From contig JAGMBO010000075.1 in the NCBI GenBank assembly GCA_023129715.1, forward strand, positions 1 through 44,732: DNA of 44,732 nt, given 5' to 3'. The notes under the pieces were generated by a model. That model did no database searches. It saw only the letters and a program-made list of their open reading frames with translations, and was not told the origin of the DNA. Position numbers and translations under genes: made by a program. Of this stretch, positions 34,889 through 43,184 are shown one piece after another. Position 1 is the first letter of the stretch. Each line of letters starts with the position of its first letter. The DNA comes from Candidatus Eiseniibacteriota bacterium (lineage in GTDB: Bacteria; Eisenbacteria; RBG-16-71-46; CAIMUX01; WJJG01).

Positions 34889-37800
34889 TCACCACAGCCG
34901 GACGGTCTTGTCCCAAGAGCCTGAGACGATCCACCTACCATCCGGGCTAAACGCAATTGAGCAAACGTCGTCCTCGTGCCCCACAAGGGTTGCCAGCAAC
35001 GCACCCGAAGCGGCGTCCCAAATCCGGATTGTTTTGTCCTCAGAACCTGAAGCTATTCGAGTACCGTCCGGGCTGAAGGCTACGGGCCACACGTAGTCCT
35101 CGTGCCCGGAAAGGACTGCCAAGGGTTCTCCCGACATCGCGTCCCAAAGTCGTACGGTCCTATCATGTGATCCAGAGGCGAGCCGGGTACCGTCTGGATT
35201 GAACGCGACTGACATCACCCAGTCATCATGCCCGGCAAGAGTCGCCAGGGGCTCTCCCGATGTTGCGTCCCACAATCGAACGGTCTCGTCAGAGGAACCT
35301 GTGGCGATCCGCGTACCGTCTGGGCTAAAGGTGACCGAGCAAACCCAACCCTCGTGTCCCAACAGGGTCACCAGCAACTCACCCGATGTGGCGTCCCAAA
35401 GGCGTGCGGTCGTGTCCTGAGAGACGGAAGCGATGCGAGTACCGTCCGGGCTGAAGGCAGCGCAGTACACCGCACCCTCATGCGGCGGAAGGGTCGCTAA
35501 CAGCTCGCCCGTCGTTGCATCCCAGAGCCGCACGGTCTTGTCATCGGAACCCGAGACGATTCGGGTACCGTCCGGACTGAAGGCGAGAGAATTCACTTCA
35601 TCTTCATGCCCTGTCAGAGTGGCCAACGACTCACCCGATGCCGCGGCCCACACCCGTACGGTCTTGTCCCTTGAGCATGAGGCGATCCGCCTACCGTCAG
35701 GGCTGAAGGCAACCGAGTACACTCGATCCTCGTGCCTTGCCAGAATCCCCGGCCACTCACCCGATATCGTGTTCCACACCCGCACGGTCTTGTCCATAGA
35801 CCCCGACGCAATCCGTGCACCATCCGGGCTGAAGGCAACGGCGATCGCCCAGTACTCGTGTCCAGCGAGAGATCCGAGCAATTCGCCGGACGTGGCGTCC
35901 CACAGGTGCACCGCCTTGTCTGCTGAGGCTGTTGCGATCCTCGTTCCGTTCGGGCTGAAAGCAACAGCGATCGCTTGATGATCATGTTCCAGGATTGCCA
36001 GTAGCTCGCCAGACTCTGCATCTCGAAGATGCACAGTCTTGTCCCGGGAGGCCGATGCGACATGCCTACCGTCTGGGCTGAAGGCCACGGACAAAATCGT
36101 TCGCTCGTGTTCTCCCAGAGTCGCCACGAGTTCGCCCAAGGTGGTATCCCAGATTCGCACGGTATCGTCTTCATAGGCTGCGACAATCCGGGAACCGTCA
36201 GGACTGAAGGCAGCAGTGAACACATCAACGTCAAGTTCCAGGGCCGACTGCAGTTCGCCTGAAGAGGCGTCCCACAGCCGCAGGTCGTCGTGCTCGGCAG
36301 CCGCGGCTATCTGCGAACCGTCGGGGCTGAAGGCGACGAAGAACCCGGGGGCTCCAAGCTCTAGAGTTAGCAATAAGTTACTCGAGGACGCATCCCACAG
36401 ACGCACTGTCCCGTCCCAGCACGCTGAACCGATCCGCTTGCCGTCTGGGCTGATCGCGACCGAGGGCACTTCACCGTCATGCCGCAGGATCGCAAGCGGC
36501 AGGCCTGATGTTGCGTCCCATAAGCGCACGGTGCTGTCAACGGAGGCTGAAACGATCTGTCTCCCGTCCGGACTGAAGACAACCGCGTAAACATGGTCAG
36601 TATGACCCACCAATGTCATCTCGCTCAGGTCAGTTCTGTCCTCAAAGTGGAACCACTCCCAACCTCGAAGCTCTGGCGGGCATAGCGACAACTGACGCTT
36701 CGCGCGCCCGACTTCGCCGAGCATTAGACTCGCTTCGGCAGCGGAGATGTTGGCAACATAACTCTGCCACGTTGCTTCTTGGCGCAACACCTCCGCTTCC
36801 CGCCGCCGGGACTCTGCCTTCAGGCCGAAGACCGTCGAGACCACCGCTCCGATCAGTAATGCCAGCACGACTGCCGAGGTGGCCACCACAACCGCACGGT
36901 GCCGGACCGTTAGCTTCTTCAGCCGATATGCGAAGCCGGGCGGTCCGGCCAGGACGGCTTCGGCGTGAAGGTATCGTTCGATGTCGGCCGCGAACTCCGA
37001 GGCCGATTGATAGCGCCGCGTCCGATCCTTCTCCATCGCACGTACCGTAATCCAATCGAGCTCACCTCGGATCTGGCGTGTGAGAACATCCGGAACCGTC
37101 CTTCGGCTGGCCGCAACATCCGTGGCCTTGTCCCCCAGCGTGCTGATCCGTGAACTTGGAGTGGGCGGATCAACCTCCCGAATGACGCGATGGATCCCCT
37201 CTACCCCACCGTCCAGTAGCTCACGGGGATCGAACGGCAGGGCTCCAACCATCAGCTCATAGAGAAGTACGCCCAGCGAGTACACATCGGTCGTCGTGTC
37301 GATATTGAGCCCGGTCATCTCGGCTTGCTCAGGACTCATGTAGGCCGGAGTGCCAATCAGGCGCCCCAGTTCGGTATAGACCGTTCGCTCCGTGAGGCGC
37401 TGGTCAATCGCCTTGGCCACCCCGAAGTCGATCACCTTCGGAACAGGCGTCCCATCCTGGATCGCCACGAGCACATTGCTCGGTTTGATGTCTCTGTGGA
37501 TGATCCCCTTTTGGTGCGCGTGGTGGATCGCTTGACATACGGGGATGAAGAGCTCCAGACGCTCTCGTGTGCTCAGGCGGTGTCGATCGCAGTAGTCGGT
37601 GATTGGGACACCGGGCACATGCTCCATGGCGAAGTACGGTCTGCCCTCTTCAGTAGCTCCGGCATCGAACACCTTGGCGACGTTGGGATGGTTCATGATC
37701 GCCAGCGCCTGGCGTTCGGACTCGAAGCGCGCAATGACCTCCTTGGTGTCCATCCCGAGCTTGATGATCTTGAGAGCGACACGGCGACGAATGGGGTGTT

Positions 37801-37948
37801 CCTGCTCTGCGAGGAAAACCTCTCCCATGCCCCCCTCGCCAAGAGTCTCGAGGATGCGGTAGGGGCCGATGCGCTTGGGAGGGGGTTCTGAGGTGGGGAC
37901 GGGGCGCGTCGTAGACTTGTCAGGGGGACGGGACGCACCATCGTTCAT
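34889..37948 (-). CDS. Membrane Ser/Thr protein kinase with 14 WD40 repeats
   Basis: 1019 residues. The PknB-type kinase domain (about 29-328) has the glycine loop LGEGGMGEVF, Lys60 (VALKIIK), HRDIKPSNVL (Asp153), DFG (Asp174) and TPAYMSPEQAE; all catalytic residues are present. One membrane helix (about 352-374) is followed by the linker SLCPPELRGWEWFHF, seen in planctomycete-style proteins. Residues ~448-1019 are 14 WD40 repeats of ~42 residues (FSPDGTRIASGS, DKTVRLWDATSGELLATL), enough for two seven-bladed propellers outside the cytoplasm. The last repeat stops directly after its RLW. The ATG at 37948 is preceded by GGGAG; the frame upstream to 37996 is not coding-like. The gene lies between spacer blocks A and B. 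Confidence 0.95.
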   Translation of the reverse strand: MNDGASRPPDKSTTRPVPTSEPPPKRIGPYRILETLGEGGMGEVFLAEQEHPIRRRVALKIIKLGMDTKEVIARFESERQALAIMNHPNVAKVFDAGATEEGRPYFAMEHVPGVPITDYCDRHRLSTRERLELFIPVCQAIHHAHQKGIIHRDIKPSNVLVAIQDGTPVPKVIDFGVAKAIDQRLTERTVYTELGRLIGTPAYMSPEQAEMTGLNIDTTTDVYSLGVLLYELMVGALPFDPRELLDGGVEGIHRVIREVDPPTPSSRISTLGDKATDVAASRRTVPDVLTRQIRGELDWITVRAMEKDRTRRYQSASEFAADIERYLHAEAVLAGPPGFAYRLKKLTVRHRAVVVATSAVVLALLIGAVVSTVFGLKAESRRREAEVLRQEATWQSYVANISAAEASLMLGEVGRAKRQLSLCPPELRGWEWFHFEDRTDLSEMTLVGHTDHVYAVVFSPDGRQIVSASVDSTVRLWDATSGLPLAILRHDGEVPSVAISPDGKRIGSACWDGTVRLWDASSSNLLLTLELGAPGFFVAFSPDGSQIAAAAEHDDLRLWDASSGELQSALELDVDVFTAAFSPDGSRIVAAYEDDTVRIWDTTLGELVATLGEHERTILSVAFSPDGRHVASASRDKTVHLRDAESGELLAILEHDHQAIAVAFSPNGTRIATASADKAVHLWDATSGELLGSLAGHEYWAIAVAFSPDGARIASGSMDKTVRVWNTISGEWPGILARHEDRVYSVAFSPDGRRIASCSRDKTVRVWAAASGESLATLTGHEDEVNSLAFSPDGTRIVSGSDDKTVRLWDATTGELLATLPPHEGAVYCAAFSPDGTRIASVSQDTTARLWDATSGELLVTLLGHEGWVCSVTFSPDGTRIATGSSDETVRLWDATSGEPLATLAGHDDWVMSVAFNPDGTRLASGSHDRTVRLWDAMSGEPLAVLSGHEDYVWPVAFSPDGTRIASGSEDKTIRIWDAASGALLATLVGHEDDVCSIAFSPDGRWIVSGSWDKTVRLW

Positions 37949-38109
37949 GTTCACGTCTCCCGGGGGTCGCTGCCTGCAGCAATGAGACGCAGCCATTATG
38001 CGAGCCTTGGTGCCCCACGGCCAGACGTACTTTCGCGGGGGCTGAGAGGAACTGCTCTCGCTGAAGACGGCGACGACGGTGGACGGTGGGCCCGATGGAG
38101 GTGGCTACG

Positions 38110-38428
38110 AGACCTGCGCATATCCCGCACGGGGGCAGAGAGTTGCGAGGGTGTGGAGGGGGCCGGGGTCTCCACCCTCAACCCTCGATGGCCTGCCTTT
38201 GCGCCCAACCCATCGGTCTCTGGCCAACCAACCCCAAGTTCTCCCCGCTCTCTGTTCTTAAGGCCAGAGTGGTTCAACGCACTTCACCATCTCGGGGGGC
38301 GAGGCGAGGAGCAACAAACTCGGGGTCGGAGGCCCGGCAAAGACGGTCATTGGGTCGGCAATCCGGCCGCTCTTATTGCGGCGCAACTCCAGCAGTCGAT
38401 GGGCGATGTAGTTTTCGAGACCCACAGG
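38110..38428 (+). repeat. Spacer block B of the gene array
   Basis: Most of the 496-bp gap 37949-38444. It shares GCGCATATCCC and a GGTCTCC stretch with block A. From 38232 it has CCCCAAGTTCTCC, TTCTTAAGGCC, GAGTGGTT and the hairpin CTCG/CGAG at 38291-38303. It ends with the tail GGCGATGTAGTT to CCCACAGG (38402-38428), 16 bases past the stop of the next gene. No gene is visible in it. Confidence 0.8.
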
Positions 38429-38444
38429 ACCGACAGACGTGATT

Positions 38445-39263
38445 CTAGTACCCTGCCGAGAAGATTCCCCCACTGATCTCCACATCGGGGGCGCCCGACC
38501 TTTCAAGGACAGCGGAAAACGTCCCTCGAACGACTTGATACATACCAGTCAGAACAGCCTCATCTATGGTGACCGTAGCGCTCCTGACCGTGTGGTAGTC
38601 GGGGTAGCTGAAGTACAGCACGCCGTCGCCATATGTGTATGTTCCAGGCGCGATTCCCCCTTCCGCCAAAGCCAATCTGATGCGTAGCACGTCATCGGAC
38701 TCCTTCGTTGGCCCTCCGGTGATTTCACTGCTAGTCTCATCGATATGGAAGTAGCAGAAGTCCCATGTGCTTTCTGAGCCGTTCACTGTCAACGTCATGT
38801 GCGTGACGATCTGATTGCCGTAGATCTTCCATTCGGATCCAGCCTTCCGCAGGATGTGAACCCCCATGTCATAGTCAGCGGGGTGATCTCCTTCGTAATC
38901 GAGCTCACCGTCCTCGAAGAACTTCCCGTGAAAGGAGCACGTGGCCACAGTTCCTTCGACCGAGGGAGTGATGGCCGACAACTGCACCGTGTAGGACGAC
39001 TCATCAATGCCCTCGAGAAACTCTGGATCATCTCCATCGAATTCTGTGGCCCCATTGTGGAGGAAATCGTCATCGAAATAGCCCCAAGCGGCAGTAAGGT
39101 CCCCGGAGTTGTAGGCCGCTGCCAGCCCCTGGAAGAGCGTGACGATCTTCTGCTCCTCCGTCGTGGCGGGTTGCTTGCCATCGTCACCACTGCAGCCCAA
39201 GGATCCGGCGACCGCAGCTACCGCAAGATACAGATAGAGAATCCAAACGGAACGAGTGCTCAT
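38445..39263 (-). CDS. Lipoprotein, NTF2-like
   Basis: 272 residues. The signal peptide has lipobox GSLGC with Cys24, then SGDDGKQP. Residues ~36-130 (IVTLFQGLAAAYNSGDLTAA, then FHGKFFEDGE and WKIYGNQ) have the look of a SnoaL/NTF2-like domain. The C-terminal ~120 residues are beta-rich (GTYTYGDGVLYFSYPDYHTV, YQVVRGTFSAVLERSG). GGGAGG lies 9 bases before the ATG. It is lipid-anchored; function unknown. It sits between spacer blocks B and C, with the same orientation as the other array genes. Confidence 0.75.
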   Translation of the reverse strand: MSTRSVWILYLYLAVAAVAGSLGCSGDDGKQPATTEEQKIVTLFQGLAAAYNSGDLTAAWGYFDDDFLHNGATEFDGDDPEFLEGIDESSYTVQLSAITPSVEGTVATCSFHGKFFEDGELDYEGDHPADYDMGVHILRKAGSEWKIYGNQIVTHMTLTVNGSESTWDFCYFHIDETSSEITGGPTKESDDVLRIRLALAEGGIAPGTYTYGDGVLYFSYPDYHTVRSATVTIDEAVLTGMYQVVRGTFSAVLERSGAPDVEISGGIFSAGY

Positions 39264-39289
39264 TCTTCGGTCCTCCCTCTGGACGTGTG

Positions 39290-39703
39290 ACCCGATCCCA
39301 CACCTCGTACTACGCTCATCCTCACGCCGTCCGATCCACGGGAACAGACCGGGAGGTTCCGGGTCCGGCGGTGGATACTCTGAAGAACCGTGTGGTCTGA
39401 TCTGATGGTACCTCCGTCACTGTCGCGCTGCTAGCTATTCATCCTGGAGCTTGCATCTTCCGGGCGATTCACGTCTTGCCCAACCTTCTCCTCCCCACCC
39501 CACCGCCCCAAGTTCTCCGCGCTCTCCGCTCTTACGCCCCAAGTGGTTGACGCTCCTCACCGCCTCGGGGGGGCGAGGAGGTGAAATGCGAACATGAGGG
39601 CAGAGGCTCTGCGAGAACAGTCGGCCGGACAGCACTCCTGCCTCATCTCAATGTGGGGTGGCCTCAGCGGTCGCCGGGCGATGTAGTTTCCGGGACCCAC
39701 AGG
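39290..39703 (+). repeat. Spacer block C of the gene array
   Basis: Fills the gap 39264-39663 and runs 40 bases into the next gene. It has ACGCTCATCCTCAC (39312-39325, identical in block D) and a ~150-bp stretch alignable with block D. From 39506 come CCCCAAGTTCTCC and AGTGGTTGACGCTC. The hairpin CCTCG (39563-39567)/CGAGG (39574-39578) follows, then the tail GGCGATGTAGTT to CCCACAGG (39677-39703). That tail encodes the last residues of the 39664 gene. Confidence 0.8.
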
Positions 39704-40212
39704 TCGGGAGTTTCCTGACAATCAGCTTCTGCGAATCGGACAACCTTGCCCACGATGACATGATAGCCTGGGCCGGTTGGACCACAGGCTGGCTTCTGGA
39801 AGCGGTGCCCGCGTTCAAGCTCCGCTGCTCGGGCTGCGCCCAACTGCTGTGCACTGGGAGCGGGCAAGCCTCCAGTATGGGAGGCCGCTGGGCGGACACG
39901 TTCCGTACATTGGATGACGGCATCGCCTCCCATTTCGCGTACGCGTTCTCGCATCCGTTCGAGCATGCCGTCTCTGTCCACTTCCTTGGACCAAACGTCC
40001 ACCCATCCGATGACTTCAAGGCTGCACGCAGGAGCCGATTCATAGATGGGGATCGCACGGTCACCTGAACTCGAATGCCGGGTTGCGGGATCCAGACCCT
40101 CGACGAATCCGGAGTGGACGATGGGAGCCGCGCCGCAACCCAACACACTTGCGACTACTGGTACCAGGGGCGCGACTAGAATGAGTGTCCAGATCGTCTC
40201 GCGTTTCCACAT
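39664..40212 (-). CDS. Small lipoprotein of unknown function
   Basis: 182 residues. Signal peptide with lipobox SVLGC (Cys26). The segment AIPIYESAPACSLEVIGWVD, then MRERVREMGGDAVIQC, resembles a widespread small lipoprotein or exported type in which an YES/SAP-C pair precedes an ADAV-type helix; function unknown. The ATG at 40212 is chosen as the start of the signal peptide, although its ribosome-binding site is poor. The frame stays open upstream, and an in-frame ATG at 40275 lies in a motif shared with block C. The final DLWVPETTSPGDR is encoded by the tail of spacer block C, so the repeat supplies the protein's end and stop. Confidence 0.65.
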   Translation of the reverse strand: MWKRETIWTLILVAPLVPVVASVLGCGAAPIVHSGFVEGLDPATRHSSSGDRAIPIYESAPACSLEVIGWVDVWSKEVDRDGMLERMRERVREMGGDAVIQCTERVRPAASHTGGLPAPSAQQLGAARAAELERGHRFQKPACGPTGPGYHVIVGKVVRFAEADCQETPDLWVPETTSPGDR

Positions 40213-40254
40213 ATGCGTTGCTGGCGGGTAGCACGAGAGCACTGTAGCCCTCCC

Positions 40255-40683
40255 TGTTCTTCGCGGCACGCTCATCCTCACACCACTGGGGCCACAGGAA
40301 CGGGCCAGATGGCCTCCAGTGCCGACGGTCGATGGCCTAGAGAACTGTGCGGTAGGATCAAATTGTACTCCCGCTGGGCTTGCGTCGCCAGCTATCCATT
40401 CTGGGAAGCGCATCTGCGGGCCGCATTAGGTCTTGCCCGGCCCTCGCCCCGCGGCCGTCTCGGGGGGGGTGGGAGGCTTCGCCAGCGACGCCCGGTCGGC
40501 TGCCATCGCCACCCATCCGCGCCCTCTCTGCTCGCTCGCCCTCAGCGGCCCCCGCTGCTCGGCGGCTCGGGGGGGCGAGGGGAGGGAGTGTAAACTCAAG
40601 GCGAGGGCTTGCAGAGAGACATCGTTAGATCGACGATCCCGGCGCTTCTCTGACCGGAGCAAGTCCAGTAGCTGAAAGGCGAT
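40255..40683 (+). repeat. Spacer block D, left part (interrupted by the IS element)
   Basis: It starts with ACGCTCATCCTCAC (40267-40280), followed by ~150 bp alignable with block C. 40440-40530 is alignable with block E (CCAGCGACGCCCGGTCG, ATCGCCACCCATCCG). The hairpin CTCG/CGAG is at 40566-40579. It breaks off after GGCGAT at 40683, where the IS begins; the remainder is at 42061-42081. No gene is visible. Confidence 0.8.
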
Positions 40684-40690
40684 TGATGAC

Positions 40691-40705
40691 ATGGACTCCT
40701 CCCGC
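40691..40705 (+). repeat. Left subterminal inverted repeat of the IS
   Basis: ATGGACTCCTCCCGC. Its GGACTCCTCC (40693-40702) is also the exact complement of GGAGGAGTCC at 40755-40764, which carries the transposase ribosome-binding site, so RNA entering from outside could hide that site. Confidence 0.85.
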
Positions 40706-40767
40706 GGCATATGCGGCATCATGGTGCCAGGCCGCATTACGGTCCTCAGGACCAGGAGGAGTCCGCC

Positions 40768-41799
40768 ATGAAGCATACCGTCTTTGCCCTCGATCTCGCC
40801 AAGTCGATTTTCCAACTCGCCGTCTCGCATCACCCCGGCCGGGTCAGCCAGCAGCGCCGGATGACCCGCAGTCAGTTGCTCCGTTTCGTAGGCCAGCAGC
40901 CACCGACCGTCATCCTCATGGAAGCCTGCGGCACGGCGCATCACTGGGGACGCGAGTTCCGACGCCTGGGCCACGACGTCCGGCTCCTGCCCGCTCATGA
41001 TGTGGCCCGCTATCGTCGGGGAAGCAAGACCGACGCGAGCGACACCCAGGCGCTGCTGGAAGCGGGACGCAACGAGGCGATCCGACCCATTCCGGTGAAG
41101 TCGACCGAACAGCAGGCGCTTACCGCGCTCCACCGGCTTCGCTCTCGATGGCTGGCCACCCGGACCGCACGGATCAACACCCTGCGGGGGATTCTGCGGG
41201 AGTTTGGCCTGTTCATTCCCCTCGGCGCCCGAAGAGTGACCCCCCAGGTCCGGGCCTGGGTCGATGATCCTGAGGTCTCCATTCCGGCTCCGTTGTCTAG
41301 TCTTCTGCTCGAGGCGTGCGAGGAGGTCGGGGAACTGGAGCGCCGGATTGGCCTGGTGGAGGTTCAGCTCGAGACGCTCGGGAAGCAGATCGATGTTGTG
41401 GCTCGCCTGCGCACGATCCCCGGCGTCGGCCTGCTCACCGCCACCGCACTGGTCGCCTCCGTCGGGAACATCGCCCGCTTTCCCTCAGGCCGCCACTTCG
41501 CCAGCTTCCTCGGCCTGACGCCTCGCGAACGCTCCTCCGGATCGATCCGACGTCTCGGCCGGATCAGCAAGCGTGGGGATGTCTATCTCCGGATGCTTCT
41601 GATTCATGGCGCACGAGCCGTCCTCCTCCACGCGAAGCGACGGGAAAACCCCGGTGCGCTCCGCCACTGGGCCCTGCGCCTCGAGAAGACCCGCGGTCAC
41701 AACATCGCCACGGTGGGCCTTGCGAATCGACTTGCCCGGATCGCCTGGGCGGTCTGGCTTCGAGACCAGGATTACAGGGAGAGATGCCTGACGAACTGA
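40768..41799 (+). CDS. IS110-family transposase (DEDD recombinase)
   Basis: 343 residues, full length. The N-terminal RuvC-like domain has Asp9 (FALDLAKS), Glu52 (ILMEACG), and Asp89 and Asp92 (KTDASDTQAL), the DEDD set. The C-terminal Transposase_20 part has LRTIPGVGLLTATALVASVG, HFASFLGLTPRERSSGS and the family's conserved serine region followed by KRGDVYLRMLLIHGARAVL. The ATG at 40768 has GGAGGA upstream; an ATG at 40711 has none. No frameshift or stop was found, so it should be active. IS110-type enzymes work with an element-encoded guide RNA. Confidence 0.96.
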   Translation: MKHTVFALDLAKSIFQLAVSHHPGRVSQQRRMTRSQLLRFVGQQPPTVILMEACGTAHHWGREFRRLGHDVRLLPAHDVARYRRGSKTDASDTQALLEAGRNEAIRPIPVKSTEQQALTALHRLRSRWLATRTARINTLRGILREFGLFIPLGARRVTPQVRAWVDDPEVSIPAPLSSLLLEACEEVGELERRIGLVEVQLETLGKQIDVVARLRTIPGVGLLTATALVASVGNIARFPSGRHFASFLGLTPRERSSGSIRRLGRISKRGDVYLRMLLIHGARAVLLHAKRRENPGALRHWALRLEKTRGHNIATVGLANRLARIAWAVWLRDQDYRERCLTN

Positions 41800-42042
41800 C
41801 ATCTCTCCCCAAGCGATACCTGTCCGCTGAGCTGCTCGGAGAACGGAAGAAGAGATGGCAACCGGTCTGACCGGCGCGGGGAGAAGCCGACGAAAACTCT
41901 GGCCTGCTAGGCCGCGCGATCGATTGGCACCCCGCGCGCATGTTCCATCATGGCCCGGAGTCCACACGGCTCCACACAGAGGCCGGATATACGGCTGCAG
42001 TCAGACCTAACCGCCACCCTCTTCCAGCTCTACAAAGCGCTT
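41800..42042 (+). ncRNA. Candidate guide (seek/bridge) RNA region of the IS
   Basis: About 240 bases between the transposase stop and the right inverted repeat, without a gene. In IS1111-type elements the target-choosing RNA is encoded downstream of the transposase. The call rests on position; I did not establish the fold. Its target-binding loop should match the restored junction in the spacer block. Confidence 0.45.
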
Positions 42043-42057
42043 GCGGGAGGAGTCCAT
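42043..42057 (-). repeat. Right subterminal inverted repeat of the IS
   Basis: Perfect complement of the left copy at 40691-40705, followed by ATA before the element ends. Confidence 0.85.
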
Positions 42058-42060
42058 ATA

Positions 42061-42081
42061 GGAGTTCTCGGGACGCACAGG
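42061..42081 (+). repeat. Spacer block D, right part
   Basis: GGAGTTCTCGGGACGCACAG and one more G match the tail of blocks B and C at 17 of 21 positions. It ends 27 bases before the stop of the acyltransferase gene, the same placement as in blocks A and B. Confidence 0.8.
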
Positions 42082-42108
42082 AAGTGGGGCGGCTAAGAAG
42101 GGTGGAGG

Positions 42109-42777
42109 TCACGGGGCTACGCCGATCGTCTTGGCACCCCTCTTATCAACCTCCCTTGCTGGTACACCGAGCACAGTGACATTGGGTCTGACATCCCTTA
42201 CAACCACTGCTCCCGCACCGATAACGCTGTTCTCGCCAATCTCAACACGCTCCTTGATGATGCACCCGGCCCCGAGGTATGCACCCGATCTCACTGCGAT
42301 GTGCCCGCACATGTTCACTCCGGCAGCAATGTAGACATGGTCCTCCACGATGATGTCGTGTCCCAGGATTGCCTGGGTCCGCACGACACTATGATTCCCA
42401 AGGAGAATGTTCGCCCCCAAGTAGACGCCGGCACTGATGGCGACATCTTGGCCAATGCTTGCGTATGACATGTCGACAGTCGGATGTATGAGTGAAGCGA
42501 ATTCACAGCGTTCTCTCATCAGCATCTCCGAGATCGCTCTCCTTGCCGAAGTCGTCGAACACACGTTGTTGAAAAACTGCGCGTTGTCCCGGGAGAGGTC
42601 AGCGATGCTCTCTCTGCCGCCTAGAATCGGGGAGTCCATGAAGATCAACCCTCGCTTCTCAGGGGTGTCATCCAGGAAGCCTCGGATGTTCCAGGTCTTA
42701 TCCACGGAATTGATCGCATTCACCAGCTTGATGACTCCAGGGAACCCTGCTCCATAGATGATCAGATTCCTAATCAC
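42109..42777 (-). CDS. PglD/NeuD-like sugar O- or N-acyltransferase
   Basis: 222 residues. An N-terminal Rossmann-like domain (about 1-90: LIIYGAGFPGVIKLVNAINS, IRGFLDDTP, ILGGRESI) is followed by left-handed beta-helix hexapeptide repeats (about 95-215). The latter include IHPTVDMSYASIGQDVAISA, GHDIIVEDHVYIAAGVNMCG, GAGCIIKERVEIGENSVIGA and GVPAREVDK. The layout is that of PglD and NeuD, trimeric acetyl-CoA-dependent enzymes that modify bacillosamine or sialic acid. His residues in GHDI and the NMCGH segment fit the active site. No other glycan gene is near, so the substrate is open. It is part of the minus-strand array, between spacer blocks D and E. Confidence 0.85.
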   Translation of the reverse strand: MIRNLIIYGAGFPGVIKLVNAINSVDKTWNIRGFLDDTPEKRGLIFMDSPILGGRESIADLSRDNAQFFNNVCSTTSARRAISEMLMRERCEFASLIHPTVDMSYASIGQDVAISAGVYLGANILLGNHSVVRTQAILGHDIIVEDHVYIAAGVNMCGHIAVRSGAYLGAGCIIKERVEIGENSVIGAGAVVVRDVRPNVTVLGVPAREVDKRGAKTIGVAP

Positions 42778-43184
42778 TGATAGAATCCTCTCTCACGCAA
42801 CGTTCGGCCGGATGGGCACCCGAGTCCGGAGCGCCCAGCAGACAGCGCCAGGACAGGTGAAGATCCGCGAGATCCGGTTGCTGTCGGACAGGACCGCGCT
42901 CACGCTGTTGCGTATCAGACTCAGTGGGGGACGGTCCAGCCCTAAGCTGAGAAACACCCCCACGCAACCATAGCATGCTGATGGAGGTGGTACGAAGCAT
43001 GGGGCAGGCCAGGTGGTGGTGACTGCCGGCCTCGTCTATATCACCCTGTCCGTCCCGAGAATCCCATCCGCCGCCCTCATCGCACCTTGCCCATCCAGCT
43101 CGAGGAAGTTGTCAGGCGGTAACTGGCCTGGCTGGCCAAGCTTCGGCGGCTTGAGTTCTCATGGTCTGCTGCCCCCGCGCAGAG

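Larger units (their letters stand above)
40684..42060 (+). mobile_element. IS110-family element, IS1111 type, complete
   Basis: 1377 bp with one transposase gene. It has perfect 15-bp subterminal inverted repeats: ATGGACTCCTCCCGC at 40691-40705 and its complement at 42043-42057. They stand 7 bp inside the left end and 3 bp inside the right end, as is usual for the IS1111 group. The ends are fixed by comparing the flanks with intact blocks B and C: GGCGAT on the left joins GGAGTTCTCGGGACG on the right to restore the block sequence. No target duplication is seen, as expected. Confidence 0.88.

Noticed and set aside
34889-36620. Regular ~126-bp repeats that could suggest a CRISPR-like or satellite array
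   Set aside because: They are the WD40 repeats of the kinase gene: in frame, diverged, and without spacer structure.
38258-38506. Short frames conserved between spacer blocks (for example ending in LAPPRR)
   Set aside because: Similarity follows from the repeated DNA; frames shift and stop differently in each block, so protein coding is not supported.
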